From Micromonospora sp. FIMYZ51 (GTDB taxonomy: Bacteria > Actinomycetota > Actinomycetes > Mycobacteriales > Micromonosporaceae), in NCBI RefSeq assembly GCF_038246755.1, contig NZ_CP134706.1, positions 1,364,001 to 1,428,000 of the forward strand: a DNA stretch of 64,000 bases, in the 5' to 3' direction. Every line of letters begins with the position of its first letter. Position 1 is the first letter of the stretch. Below, piece by piece: positions 52,080-60,317 of this stretch. The translations under genes were made by a program, and so were the position numbers. The notes under the pieces are model-generated. The model was given only the letters and a program-made list of their open reading frames with translations. It was not told the origin of the DNA and made no database searches.

Positions 52080-52111
52080 GGTGGCCGGGCCCGTCCGCGG
52101 GTCCGGCCACC
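52080..52111. terminator. Convergent terminator after amidase
   Basis: GGTGGCCGGGCCCG pairs with CGGGTCCGGCCACC (one G-U) around a four-base loop, between the amidase and the convergent DUF6232 gene. Confidence 0.65.
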
Positions 52112-52127
52112 CTTGCGGCCGGGGGCG

Positions 52128-52610
52128 TCATCCGCCCGGCGTGTCGTGCTCCACGGCCCGCTGCACCGCTCGGTAGATCTGCCCGAAGCGCAGCGCGTCC
52201 GGGGTGTCTAGCAACATCACCTGCTGCCCCCGGTACTGCACCCACAACTCGTGCACCCGGCTGCCGCGCTCGTACGAGCGATCCAGCCAGCCGAGCGGGA
52301 TCTCCAGGAAGGGCGTCAGCGCCAGCGCGATGACCACGCAGGCCACCAGCACGACCAGGGCCGGCAGCCACTCGCCCCGGTCCTGGGCCGACCAGGCCAG
52401 CGAGAGTACGCAGACCAGCGCGACTAGCGGTGGCAGCGAGAGCAGCAGCACCAGTACGCCCCGACCGAGCACCCGACCCCGTACGGCCAGTGTGGTGCGT
52501 CCCTTCTGATGCCAGACGTAGGTGACTTCGTCGATCGGAATGACCTGCCCACCGGCCCGGATCGCGTCCGAGGTGACCTGCACCGCGTCGTCCCGGTAAT
52601 AGAGGACCAT
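52128..52610 (-). CDS. DUF6232-type membrane protein, paralogue 1
   Basis: 160 residues. ATG at 52610 gives MVLYYRDDAVQVTSDAIRAG. An N-terminal strand region is followed by two TM helices (~52-75 and ~85-105), then LDRSYERGSRVHELWVQYRG and the C-terminal DTPDALRFGQIYRAVQRAVE. The neighbour at 52734 has the same plan, with TPDALRFGQIYRALQRALE, so the two arose by tandem duplication. Function unknown. AGAGGACC before the ATG is a weak ribosome site. Confidence 0.75.
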   Translation of the reverse strand: MVLYYRDDAVQVTSDAIRAGGQVIPIDEVTYVWHQKGRTTLAVRGRVLGRGVLVLLLSLPPLVALVCVLSLAWSAQDRGEWLPALVVLVACVVIALALTPFLEIPLGWLDRSYERGSRVHELWVQYRGQQVMLLDTPDALRFGQIYRAVQRAVEHDTPGG

Positions 52611-52701
52611 CACTAAGCCTAACCATCTCCGGGCAACCTGTGCCGGTCGGATGACCGCTGGACTCGGAGGGGGTGGCTTTGTCAATCGGAGGGGGTGCTT
52701 T

Positions 52702-52752
52702 GTTAATAAGGGGCCCGTGCTATACCGCAGGCGTTAATAGGGGGCCCTTCCT
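52702..52752. repeat. GGGCCC/TTAAC repeat element, copy B
   Basis: GTTAATAAGGGGCCC (52702-52716) and GTTAATAGGGGGCCCTTCCT (52733-52752) are the inverse of the units at 46031 and also start 31 bases apart. The flank CAGATG(C)AAGGAAGG matches the flank of copy A. The element provides the TAA stop and the last residues of the DUF6232 gene at 52734. Confidence 0.8.
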
Positions 52753-53210
52753 TGCATCTGGGTGGCTTCGAGGGCGCGTTGCAGGGCGCGGTAGATCTGG
52801 CCGAAGCGTAGGGCGTCGGGGGTGCGCAGGAGCCGGACGGGGTGGCCCCGCCAGCGGATCCAGACCTCCCGGGGGCGGCTGCCCCGGGCGTACGAGCGGT
52901 CGAAGTACTCGAAGAGTTGGTCGGCGATCGGGCCGGCGGCCAGCCCGATCAGGATCGACACGCCGATGATGGCGACGGTGACGGTCGCCGACCCGTCGAG
53001 CCAGACGGCGAGCGCGATGCCTGCGACGGCGGCCACCACGGGTCCGATCATCGCCCCGGCGAGCGCGCCGCGACCGGCCAGGACCCGCCAGGAGAGGCGG
53101 CCCCGGTGATGCCAGAGATCGGTGATCTCGGCCAGCGGGTAGGAGTCGCCGTCGACGGTGACGGCGACGGAGGTGACCTGCACGGACCTGTCGTCGTAGT
53201 ACGTGACCAT
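52734..53210 (-). CDS. DUF6232-type membrane protein, paralogue 2
   Basis: 158 residues. ATG at 53210 gives MVTYYDDRSVQVTSVAVTVDG. Strand-rich N-terminus, two TM helices (~45-70 and ~75-100), YFDRSYARGSRPREVWIRWRG, then TPDALRFGQIYRALQRALE. It is a tandem paralogue of 52128-52610. The final residues MQGRAPY are encoded by the GGGCCC repeat, which also supplies the stop, so the native C-terminus has probably been altered. Function unknown. Confidence 0.72.
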   Translation of the reverse strand: MVTYYDDRSVQVTSVAVTVDGDSYPLAEITDLWHHRGRLSWRVLAGRGALAGAMIGPVVAAVAGIALAVWLDGSATVTVAIIGVSILIGLAAGPIADQLFEYFDRSYARGSRPREVWIRWRGHPVRLLRTPDALRFGQIYRALQRALEATQMQGRAPY

Positions 53211-53310
53211 CACGGGAGCTCCGGGTCGTGGGACTGGCAGCCAGACTACGTGTCGCTGCCGGCTGGCCGTAAGGTTGGCAGACGACTTCGACGAGGAAGT
53301 GAGGGTCAGC

Positions 53311-54084
53311 GTGGGCGAGTTCGTGCGGCTGGAGACCAGGGACGGCATCGGCACCATCCGGTTGGCGCGGCCACCGATGAACGCCCTCAACACCCAGGTG
53401 CAGGAGGAGTTGCGCGCCGCCGCGACGGCGGCCACCGCCGACCCGGAGGTCCACGCCGTGATCGTGTACGGCGGGGAGAAGGTCTTCGCCGCCGGTGCGG
53501 ACATCAAGGAGATGGCCGACATGTCCTACGTGGACATGGCCGACCGGGCGGCCGACCTGTCCAGCGCGCTCGGCGCGATCACCCGGATCCCCAAGCCGGT
53601 GGTCGCCGCGATCACCGGCTACGCCCTCGGCGGCGGCTGCGAGCTGGCGCTGGCCTGTGACTGGCGGGTGGTGGCCGAGGACGCCAAGCTCGGTCAGCCC
53701 GAGATCAAGCTCGGCATCATCCCCGGTGCCGGTGGCACTCAGCGGCTGGCCCGGCTGGTCGGTCCGGCCCGCGCCAAGGATCTGATCATGTCGGGTCGGA
53801 TGGTGGACGCGCAGGAGGCGCTGCGGATCGGCCTGGCTGACCGGGTGGCCCCGGCCGGTGAGGTCTACGACGCTGCGGTGGCGCTGGTGCAGCCGTACGT
53901 CAACGGCCCGGTGCAGGCGCTGCGCGCGGCGAAGCTGGCTGTCGACGGCGGCCTGGAGATGGACCTGAACTCGGGTCTGGCCTGGGAGAGCCAGCTCTTC
54001 GCGGCGCTGTTCGCCACCGACGACCGGCGGGAGGGAATGGCGGCGTTCGTGGCGAAGCGCAAGCCGGACTTCACCGGCCGGTGA
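53311..54084 (+). CDS. Enoyl-CoA hydratase/isomerase family protein (crotonase)
   Basis: 257 residues from GTG at 53311; GTG at 53299 would add four. Crotonase marks are the oxyanion region FAAGADIKEM, the GYALGGGCELALACDWRV segment with the first catalytic Glu position, and GQPEIKLGIIPGAGGTQRL with the second Glu. Both glutamates are present, so hydratase activity is expected. It adds water to enoyl-CoA in fatty-acid or amino-acid breakdown. The next gene is a ThDP enzyme. Confidence 0.88.
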   Translation: MGEFVRLETRDGIGTIRLARPPMNALNTQVQEELRAAATAATADPEVHAVIVYGGEKVFAAGADIKEMADMSYVDMADRAADLSSALGAITRIPKPVVAAITGYALGGGCELALACDWRVVAEDAKLGQPEIKLGIIPGAGGTQRLARLVGPARAKDLIMSGRMVDAQEALRIGLADRVAPAGEVYDAAVALVQPYVNGPVQALRAAKLAVDGGLEMDLNSGLAWESQLFAALFATDDRREGMAAFVAKRKPDFTGR

Positions 54085-54170
54085 GGAAGGTTCACATTCC
54101 CCTTACCGGCCAGTAGCGTGTGACTCCGGTCGAGCGACGAGGGCGACGAGGGCGACGAGAGGGAGCGGGC

Positions 54171-55793
54171 ATGACGGAGCGGATCGAAGGCCACGGTGGA
54201 GAACTCGCCCTCGCGGCGCTGCGCGCGTACGGGGTGCGGGAGATGTTCACCCTCTCCGGCGGGCACGTCTTTCCGCTCTACGACGCCGCGCACAAGACCG
54301 GGTTCCCGATCTACGACGTCCGGCACGAGCAGTCCGCCGTCTTCGCCGCCGAGGCGGTGGCCAAGCTCCAGCGCCGCCCCGGTCTCGCCGTGCTCACCGC
54401 CGGCCCCGGCGTCACCAACGGCATCTCCGGGTTGACCAGCGCGTACTTCAACGCCTCACCGGTGCTGGTGCTCGGCGGGCGGGCCCCGCAGTTCCGTTGG
54501 GGTTCGGGCAGCCTCCAGGAGATGGACCACCTGCCACTTGTCGCTCCGGTCACCAAGCACGCCGAGACGGTGTTCGGCGCCGACGACATCCCCCGGGCCG
54601 TCGCCGCCGCGCTGGACGCCGCGCTCACCCCGCACCGTGGCCCGGTCTTCCTCGACTTCCCGCTCGAAGCGATCTTCTCCACCGGCGACGCCGAGGCACC
54701 CGCCGGCCCGGCCATCGCTGCGATCGAGGCCGATCCCGACGAGGTGGCCGGTGCCGCCGCGCTGATCGCCGGCGCGGCGCGTCCGGTCATCGTCGCCGGC
54801 TCCGACGTCTACGCCGGTGCCGCCGTGGACGCCCTGCGTGCCGCCGCCGAGGCCCTCGACGTGCCGGTCTTCACCAACGGCATGGGCCGGGGCGCACTGC
54901 CGCCCGAGCACCCGCTGGCCTTCGCCAAGGCCCGCCGGGTGGCCCTCTCCGGCGCCGACGTGGTCGTGGTGGTGGGCACCCCGCTGGACTTCCGGCTGTC
55001 CTTCGGCGACTTCGGCGACGCCAAGGTGGTGCACATCGTCGACGCGCCCAGCCAGCGCGCCTCGCACGTGCAGCCGGCCGTGGCACCCGCTGGTGACCTG
55101 CGCGGCATCCTCACCGCGCTGGCCGAGTACCCCGGCGACCGGACCGACCACGGTGACTGGGTCGCGCAGCTGCGTACCGCCGAGGATGCCGCGAAGGCGC
55201 GCGACGCCGAGGAGATGGCCGCCGAGACGGACCCTATCCGGCCGGCCCGGGTCTACGGCGAGCTGCGCAAGGTGCTCGCCCGTGACGCGATCACCATCGG
55301 CGACGGCGGCGACTTCGTCTCGTACGCCGGCCGTTACCTGGAGCCGGCCCAGCCCGGCACCTGGCTCGACCCCGGCCCGTACGGCTGCCTCGGCACCGGC
55401 ATGGGCTACGCGATGGGTGCCCGGGTCACCCACCCGGACCGGCAGATCTGCGTGCTGATGGGCGACGGTGCCGCCGGCTTCTCGCTGATGGACGTGGAGT
55501 CCCTGGTCCGGCAGCAGTTGCCGGTGGTCATCGTGGTCGGCAACAACGGCATCTGGGGTCTGGAGAAGCACCCGATGCATGCCATGTACGGCTACGACGT
55601 CGCCGCCGACCTTCAACCCGAGCTGCGCTACGACCAGGTGGTCAGCGCGCTCGGTGGTGCGGGTGAGACGGTCGCCAAGGCCGCCGACCTCGGCCCGGCC
55701 CTGCACCGCGCCTTCGAGGCCGGCGTTCCCTACCTGGTCAACGTCCTGACCGACCCCACCGACGCCTACCCCCGCTCCTCAAACCTCGCCTAA
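54171..55793 (+). CDS. ThDP-dependent acetolactate-synthase-like enzyme
   Basis: 540 residues. ATG at 54171 follows AGGGAGCGGGC. It has the three-domain ThDP fold: the PYR domain with the cofactor-activating Glu at E53 (RHEQSAVFAAEA), a central domain at ~185-320, and the PP domain with the GDGAAGFSLMDVESL...VVGNN metal/ThDP motif. The length and domains fit the acetolactate synthase / oxalyl-CoA decarboxylase / 2-hydroxyacyl-CoA lyase group. There is no ilvN or ilvC nearby and an enoyl-CoA hydratase precedes it, so a CoA-linked lyase is as likely as branched-chain synthesis. Upstream, GGGCGACGA is repeated three times in the leader. Confidence 0.82.
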   Translation: MTERIEGHGGELALAALRAYGVREMFTLSGGHVFPLYDAAHKTGFPIYDVRHEQSAVFAAEAVAKLQRRPGLAVLTAGPGVTNGISGLTSAYFNASPVLVLGGRAPQFRWGSGSLQEMDHLPLVAPVTKHAETVFGADDIPRAVAAALDAALTPHRGPVFLDFPLEAIFSTGDAEAPAGPAIAAIEADPDEVAGAAALIAGAARPVIVAGSDVYAGAAVDALRAAAEALDVPVFTNGMGRGALPPEHPLAFAKARRVALSGADVVVVVGTPLDFRLSFGDFGDAKVVHIVDAPSQRASHVQPAVAPAGDLRGILTALAEYPGDRTDHGDWVAQLRTAEDAAKARDAEEMAAETDPIRPARVYGELRKVLARDAITIGDGGDFVSYAGRYLEPAQPGTWLDPGPYGCLGTGMGYAMGARVTHPDRQICVLMGDGAAGFSLMDVESLVRQQLPVVIVVGNNGIWGLEKHPMHAMYGYDVAADLQPELRYDQVVSALGGAGETVAKAADLGPALHRAFEAGVPYLVNVLTDPTDAYPRSSNLA

Positions 55794-55844
55794 CCCCACC
55801 CCACCCCACCCACCCCACCCCGGCCCCCACCCACCCTCACCCGC

Positions 55845-55911
55845 CGCGTTGATCATGAGGTTAGCGGCAGTTTGAAGATCGACTACTGCCGCTAACCTCA
55901 TGATCAACGCG
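55845..55911. repeat. Large inverted repeat (27-bp arms) serving as bidirectional terminator
   Basis: The arms 55845-55871 and 55885-55911 are perfect complements around a 13-base loop. The arm core is TTGATCATGAGGTTAGCGGC. C-rich (55794-55844) and G-rich (55912-55960) flanks can extend the pairing. It separates the convergent ThDP and PLDc_N genes and supplies the TAA stop of the latter. Similar intergenic palindromes are known as dispersed repeats in Micromonosporaceae; whether this one is dispersed cannot be seen here. Confidence 0.85.
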
Positions 55912-56358
55912 AGAGGGCGGGGGCGGGGGCCGGGGGTGGGGTGGGGGTGGGTTAGGGCGGGGTTCTTCGCGGGGTGGGTCGCCCTCGCGCTTGCGTAGAT
56001 CGTCCTCGCGGCGGCGGAGATCCTCCTCCCAGCGCCGGAAGAGCTCCTGGTCCTCCTGGCGGGAACGTTCCTCGATCGAGCGCAGGAACTCGGGGTCGTC
56101 GTCGGGTGCGACCGGCCGGGCCGGCCGGTGCGGGGCGGGACGGCTGCCCGCCCACGGGCCACCGGCGACCGCCTTGCGTTCGCGTCCGGCGAGGAACCAG
56201 GCGATCGAGCCGACCAGCGGGAAGAACAGGATGATCAGCACCCAGGCGATCCGGGGCAGATGACGGATGTCGTCTTCCTCGGCCGAGAGGCAGCTGATCA
56301 GGGCGCAGACGGCGAGGACTACCTGCACCACGAAGAGGAGGATGTAGAGCCGGGCCAT
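55861..56358 (-). CDS. PLDc_N-type membrane protein with charged C-terminal helix
   Basis: 165 residues. TM1 is at ~3-25 (LYILLFVVQVVLAVCALISC) and TM2 at ~37-57 (AWVLIILFFPLVGSIAWFLAG). This two-helix hairpin, with P-L-V-G, is the N-terminal domain of phospholipase-D-like cardiolipin synthases standing alone. A charged coiled region (RSIEERSRQEDQELFRRWEE) follows, then a Pro-rich tail. The last ~17 residues run through the inverted repeat and are likely an acquired extension. Confidence 0.75.
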   Translation of the reverse strand: MARLYILLFVVQVVLAVCALISCLSAEEDDIRHLPRIAWVLIILFFPLVGSIAWFLAGRERKAVAGGPWAGSRPAPHRPARPVAPDDDPEFLRSIEERSRQEDQELFRRWEEDLRRREDDLRKREGDPPREEPRPNPPPPHPRPPPPPSRVDHEVSGSSRSSNCR

Positions 56359-56388
56359 GTACCCATCATGGCCTACCCGGGACAGTGG

Positions 56389-56691
56389 TCACAGTCCGCG
56401 CAGCACCAGCACCACGCCGATCAGGGCGAATCCGGCGGCGGCGAGACCTGCCGTGGCCAGGGTGCGACCGCCCGTGCGGGGCCGGCCGGTGCCGGTGGCC
56501 CGTCGCCAGCAGAGCGCGACGACGCCGCCCCAACCGAGGATGGCCAGCGCGGCCGGTAGCGCGCCGGCAGGGCCGCCGGTGAAGGCCAGCCGGACGGTCA
56601 GCAGGGTCACGACCGTCATGGCCAGGGCGGTCCGCCGCCAGGCCAGCCGGGTCCGCTCGGGCTGGAGCCCGGGGTCGCGGGTACCGGTCAT
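56389..56691 (-). CDS. DUF202-family membrane protein
   Basis: 100 residues. ATG at 56691 overlaps the upstream stop as ATGA. The family start LQPERTRLAWRRTALAM precedes three TM helices (~27-44, ~48-63, ~80-98). DUF202 proteins occur in pairs, as here; their function is unknown. Both are probably made from one transcript. Confidence 0.8.
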   Translation of the reverse strand: MTGTRDPGLQPERTRLAWRRTALAMTVVTLLTVRLAFTGGPAGALPAALAILGWGGVVALCWRRATGTGRPRTGGRTLATAGLAAAGFALIGVVLVLRGL

Positions 56692-57098
56692 CCGTTGATC
56701 GCGCCGGCCAGCACCGCCACCACCAGCAGCAGTGCACCGAGACCGACGACGAGGGCGAGCACCGCCGGGAAGCGGGACGCGGGCAGCTCCCGGCCGAGCC
56801 GGATGGCCCGTTCGGTACGCGCCCAGTGGTCGACCGCCCGGATCGCGACCGTGCCGCCGAGCAGCAGCAGGCTCACCGCGATCGCCTCGCGCAGGTGCAC
56901 CATCGGCAGCTTCGGTAGGAACTGCGCGGCGGCCAGCCCGCCGGCGACCAGTGCCAGTCCGGTACGCAGCCAGGCCAGGAAGGTGCGCTCGTTGGCCAGT
57001 GAGAAGCGGTAGTCGGGGGTGGTGCCCACCGACCGCAGCTCCTCGGGGTCGAACCAGTTCTTGATCCCTTGCCACACGGTGGTGATTATCCGGTGCAC
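56688..57098 (-). CDS. DUF202 (YidH-like) membrane protein
   Basis: 136 residues. The signature FSLANERTFLAWLRTGLALVAGG (in part LANERTFLAWLRTGLAL) is typical of YidH. Three TM helices follow (~47-65, ~73-92, ~112-133). GTG at 57098 has a weak ribosome site and lies 20 bases from the divergent GNAT ATG, so the two promoters must overlap. Function unknown. It overlaps its partner by four bases. Confidence 0.8.
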   Translation of the reverse strand: MHRIITTVWQGIKNWFDPEELRSVGTTPDYRFSLANERTFLAWLRTGLALVAGGLAAAQFLPKLPMVHLREAIAVSLLLLGGTVAIRAVDHWARTERAIRLGRELPASRFPAVLALVVGLGALLLVVAVLAGAING

Positions 57099-57118
57099 AG
57101 CGGGAATAGCCTGGAGAC

Positions 57119-57916
57119 ATGACGGATCTTGACGAGTTGACGCTGCGATCGGCGTACGACACCCAGTTGCGGCCGGGCCTGCCCGACCCGGTGCCGGACG
57201 GCGTCGAGGTGGAGTCGGACGGTCCGCTGTTCCGGGTGCTGGGCCGCCACGACCGGGGCCTGGTGACCTACCGCGACCTCGGCGGCCTGGGCGGCGCCGA
57301 ACTCGACGACCTGATCGGCCGCCAGGTGGCGGTGTTCCGGGAGCGGGGTGAGCCGGTGGAGTGGAAGCTGCACGGCCACGACGAGCCGGCCGACCTGCCG
57401 CAGCGGCTGCGCGCCGCGGGTTTCGTGCCCGAGGACGAGGAGAGCGTGCTTGTCGGTCCGGTCGCGCCGTTGGCCTCCGCGTTGCCGGTGGTGCCCGATG
57501 GCGTACGCCTGCGGGAGGTGACCACCCGGGCGGACCTGGACCGGATCGCGGAGCTGGAGACCGAGCTGTGGGGTCACGACCTCGCCGGCCTGGCCGAGGG
57601 GCTGGAGCGGGAGATGACCGCCGATCCGCAGGCGATCACGGTCGTGGTGGCCGAAGCGGACGAGACGGTGGTCAGCGCGGGCTGGGTGCGGTATCCGGCC
57701 GGCACCACGTTCGCCACCCTCTGGGGTGGTTCGACCCGGCCGCAGTGGCGGCGGCAGGGCATCTACCGGGCGCTCGTCACCTATCGGGCCCGGCTCGCCG
57801 GGCAGCGTGGCCGGACCATGTTGCAGGTCGACGCCGGTGCCGAGAGCCGTCCGCTGCTGGGACGACTCGGGCTCGTCCCGGTCACCACCACGACGCCCTA
57901 CGTCTACACTCCGTGA
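57119..57916 (+). CDS. GNAT-family acetyltransferase
   Basis: 265 residues. The acetyl-CoA loop TRPQWRRQGIYRALVTYRA (~205-223) follows the core strand GWVRYPAGTTFATLWGG. The N-terminal half is a diverged tandem GNAT-like region. A small protein gene follows with a GTGA overlap option. Substrate unknown. Confidence 0.82.
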   Translation: MTDLDELTLRSAYDTQLRPGLPDPVPDGVEVESDGPLFRVLGRHDRGLVTYRDLGGLGGAELDDLIGRQVAVFRERGEPVEWKLHGHDEPADLPQRLRAAGFVPEDEESVLVGPVAPLASALPVVPDGVRLREVTTRADLDRIAELETELWGHDLAGLAEGLEREMTADPQAITVVVAEADETVVSAGWVRYPAGTTFATLWGGSTRPQWRRQGIYRALVTYRARLAGQRGRTMLQVDAGAESRPLLGRLGLVPVTTTTPYVYTP

Positions 57917-57918
57917 TC

Positions 57919-58335
57919 ATGGCGCACCGGCTGACGGACGAGGAGAAACTGACCCTCAAGACCGGCGCCTTCGGCGCGGTGTTCCTGGTCGTGAACGCCG
58001 ACCCGGGGATACTCGCCCTGTTCCGGGAGAGCTTCGCTGCCGCCGGGGTGATGACCGACGCCAGTGGCGTGGTGAAGGAGGCGTTGACAAGTGGGCCGTT
58101 GCCGAGGTTGCCGCGCGACTCGGCGGCGGACATCGAGTCGGTGACGCTGCCGGCGTTGCGCCGGGCGGTGGAGATCCTGACCGAGAAGGCACCGGAGGAG
58201 GTGCCGGTGTACCGCTCGGTGGTGCTGGCTGCCGCCGATCGCACGGCGCGGGCTCACGACGGCGTCAGTCCCGCCGAGGCCGAGGCCATCGACCGGGTCA
58301 GGGGTGCGCTGGGCGCGGATGCTACTGGCAGGTAA
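57919..58335 (+). CDS. Conserved hypothetical helical protein
   Basis: 138 residues from ATG at 57919. GTG at 57913, overlapping the GNAT stop, is the alternative and would imply coupling. It starts MAHRLTDEEKLTLKTGAFGAVFLVV. The body is helical (ALFRESFAAAGVMTDASGVV, LPALRRAVEILTEKAPEEVPV). No motif is recognised. It lies between a GNAT gene and etfBA. Confidence 0.65.
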   Translation: MAHRLTDEEKLTLKTGAFGAVFLVVNADPGILALFRESFAAAGVMTDASGVVKEALTSGPLPRLPRDSAADIESVTLPALRRAVEILTEKAPEEVPVYRSVVLAAADRTARAHDGVSPAEAEAIDRVRGALGADATGR

Positions 58336-58459
58336 CATTGCGCCGTGGGCAACCGCACAGCGGCTCGTGGTTGACCTAACGGTGGCTCAGGAGCGAGGCT
58401 GCGGCCCACAGACCGGGTGAATGATCACACCACCACAGCAGGAGGGTCGTCGAAGCGCG

Positions 58460-59239
58460 ATGAATATCGTCGTACTCGTCAAGCAGGTGCCCGATTCGGG
58501 CGCGGACCGCAACCTGCGTCCTGACGACAACACTGTCGACCGCGGTTCGGCGAACAACGTCATCAACGAGATGGACGAGTACGCCATCGAAGAGGCGTTG
58601 AAGATCAAGGAAGCGCACGGCGGCGAGGTGACCATCCTGACCATGGGTCCGGATCGGGCGACCGAGTCGATCCGTAAGGCGCTGTCGATGGGCCCGGACA
58701 AGGCGGTGCACGTGGTGGACGACGCGCTGCACGGTTCGTGTGCGGTGGCCACCTCCAAGGTGCTCGCCGCGGCGCTGGGTCAGCTCAACGCGGACCTGGT
58801 GCTGTGCGGGTCGGAGTCGACCGACGGCCGGGTGCAGGTGCTGCCGCACATGCTGGCCGAGCGGCTCGGAATCGCGGCGCTTACCGGCGCCCGCAAGCTC
58901 ACCGTCGACGGCGGCACGCTTACGGTGGAACGGCAGACCGAGGAGGGCTACGAGGTGGTGACCGCCTCGACGCCGGCGATCGTGTCGGTGTGGGACACCA
59001 TCAACGAGCCGCGCTACCCGTCGTTCAAGGGCATCATGGCCGCCAAGAAGAAGCCGGTGCAGACCCTGGCCCTGGCCGACCTGGCCGTGGCCGCCGACGA
59101 GGTGGGCGCCGCCGGGGCGACGAGCGTCGTGGTGGAGCACAGCAAGCGTCCGCCGCGCTCGGCCGGCGTGAAGGTGACCGACGAGGGTTCCGGCGGCGTA
59201 CAGCTGGTCGAGTTCCTCGCCACCGAGAAGTTCGTGTGA
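58460..59239 (+). CDS. etfB: Electron transfer flavoprotein beta subunit
   Basis: 259 residues. ATG at 58460 opens MNIVVLVKQVPDSGADRNL. The ETF-beta marks are VINEMDEYAIEEALKIKE, VTILTMGPDRATESIRKALSMG and the LVLCGSESTDGRVQVLPHMLAE segment that binds AMP/FAD. ETF accepts electrons from acyl-CoA dehydrogenases and passes them to ETF-quinone oxidoreductase. etfA starts 12 bases downstream, and the pair is a classic operon. Confidence 0.93.
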   Translation: MNIVVLVKQVPDSGADRNLRPDDNTVDRGSANNVINEMDEYAIEEALKIKEAHGGEVTILTMGPDRATESIRKALSMGPDKAVHVVDDALHGSCAVATSKVLAAALGQLNADLVLCGSESTDGRVQVLPHMLAERLGIAALTGARKLTVDGGTLTVERQTEEGYEVVTASTPAIVSVWDTINEPRYPSFKGIMAAKKKPVQTLALADLAVAADEVGAAGATSVVVEHSKRPPRSAGVKVTDEGSGGVQLVEFLATEKFV

Positions 59240-59251
59240 GAGGTGGGGGAT

Positions 59252-60211
59252 ATGTCTGAGGTTCTCGTCGTCGTCGAAGCCACCCGGGAGTTCGGCGTCA
59301 AGAAGGTCACCCTGGAGATGCTGACCCTGGCCCGGCAGCTGGGCAGCCCGTCCGCGGTGGTGCTCGGCGGTGCCGGCGCCGCCGACGCGCTCGCCGGCAA
59401 GCTGGGCGAGTACGGGGCCGAGAAGATCTACGCCGCCGAGGGTGACCAGATCGACGACTACCTGGTGGCGCCGAAGGCCACCGTGGTCGCTGACCTGGTC
59501 AAGCGGGTGCAGCCGGTCGCCGTGCTGCTCGCGTCCTCCCAGGAGGGCAAGGAGATCGCCGCCCGACTGGCCGTCAAGCTGGACAACGGCATCCTGACCG
59601 ACGTGGTCGACCTGGCCGCCGACGGCACCGCCACCCAGGTGGTCTTCGCCGGCTCGACGATCGTGAAGTCCAAGGTCACCCGGGGCCTGCCGCTGGTCAC
59701 CGTCCGACCGAACTCGGTGACCCCGACGCCGGCCGCGGCCAGCGCCGCGGTCGAGCAGCTCACCGTCACCGTCACCGACACCGACAAGCTGGCCCGGGTG
59801 GTCGAGCGGGTGGCCGAGCAGAAGGGCTCCCGCCCGGAACTCACCGAGGCCGGGGTGGTCGTCTCCGGCGGCCGTGGGGTCGGTAACGCGGACAACTTCA
59901 AGCTGGTCGAGGAGCTGGCCGACCTGCTCGGCGGGGCGGTCGGCGCGTCCCGGGCCGCGGTCGACTCCGGCTACTACCCGCACCAGTTCCAGGTCGGGCA
60001 GACCGGCAAGACCGTCTCCCCACAGCTGTACATCGCGTTGGGCATCTCCGGCGCGATCCAGCACCGGGCCGGCATGCAGACCTCGAAGACCATCGTCGCG
60101 GTGAACAAGGACGGCGAAGCGCCCATCTTCGAACTGGCCGACTACGGCGTGGTCGGTGACCTGTTCAAGATCGTGCCGCAGGCCGCCGAGGAGATCCGCA
60201 AGCGCAAGTGA
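59252..60211 (+). CDS. etfA: Electron transfer flavoprotein alpha subunit
   Basis: 319 residues. ATG at 59252 follows GAGAGGTGGGG. The C-terminal FAD-binding domain has the family signature [20 protein letters not shown] with VVSGGRGV and [21 protein letters not shown] before it. It forms a heterodimer with EtfB and carries the FAD that moves electrons from beta-oxidation. Two strong hairpins follow the stop. Confidence 0.93.
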   Translation: MSEVLVVVEATREFGVKKVTLEMLTLARQLGSPSAVVLGGAGAADALAGKLGEYGAEKIYAAEGDQIDDYLVAPKATVVADLVKRVQPVAVLLASSQEGKEIAARLAVKLDNGILTDVVDLAADGTATQVVFAGSTIVKSKVTRGLPLVTVRPNSVTPTPAAASAAVEQLTVTVTDTDKLARVVERVAEQKGSRPELTEAGVVVSGGRGVGNADNFKLVEELADLLGGAVGASRAAVDSGYYPHQFQVGQTGKTVSPQLYIALGISGAIQHRAGMQTSKTIVAVNKDGEAPIFELADYGVVGDLFKIVPQAAEEIRKRK

Positions 60212-60220
60212 CGTACGCGT

Positions 60221-60255
60221 CGAGGCCGCCGCCCGGATGTCGGGCGGCGGCCTCG
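60221..60255 (+). terminator. etfBA terminator
   Basis: A perfect 15-bp stem (CGAGGCCGCCGCCCG) with a five-base loop begins ten bases after the etfA stop. Confidence 0.85.
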
Positions 60256-60274
60256 TCGTCTCGTGCCGAAGGGA

Positions 60275-60317
60275 GCTGATCGGCGGGCCGGGGAGCTGAT
60301 CCGGCCCGCCGATCAGC
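60275..60317 (-). terminator. Terminator for the anti-sigma/sigma genes
   Basis: A perfect 17-bp stem (GCTGATCGGCGGGCCGG, nine-base loop, complement) overlaps the stop of the minus-strand anti-sigma gene. Together with the previous hairpin it insulates the convergent operons. Confidence 0.75.
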
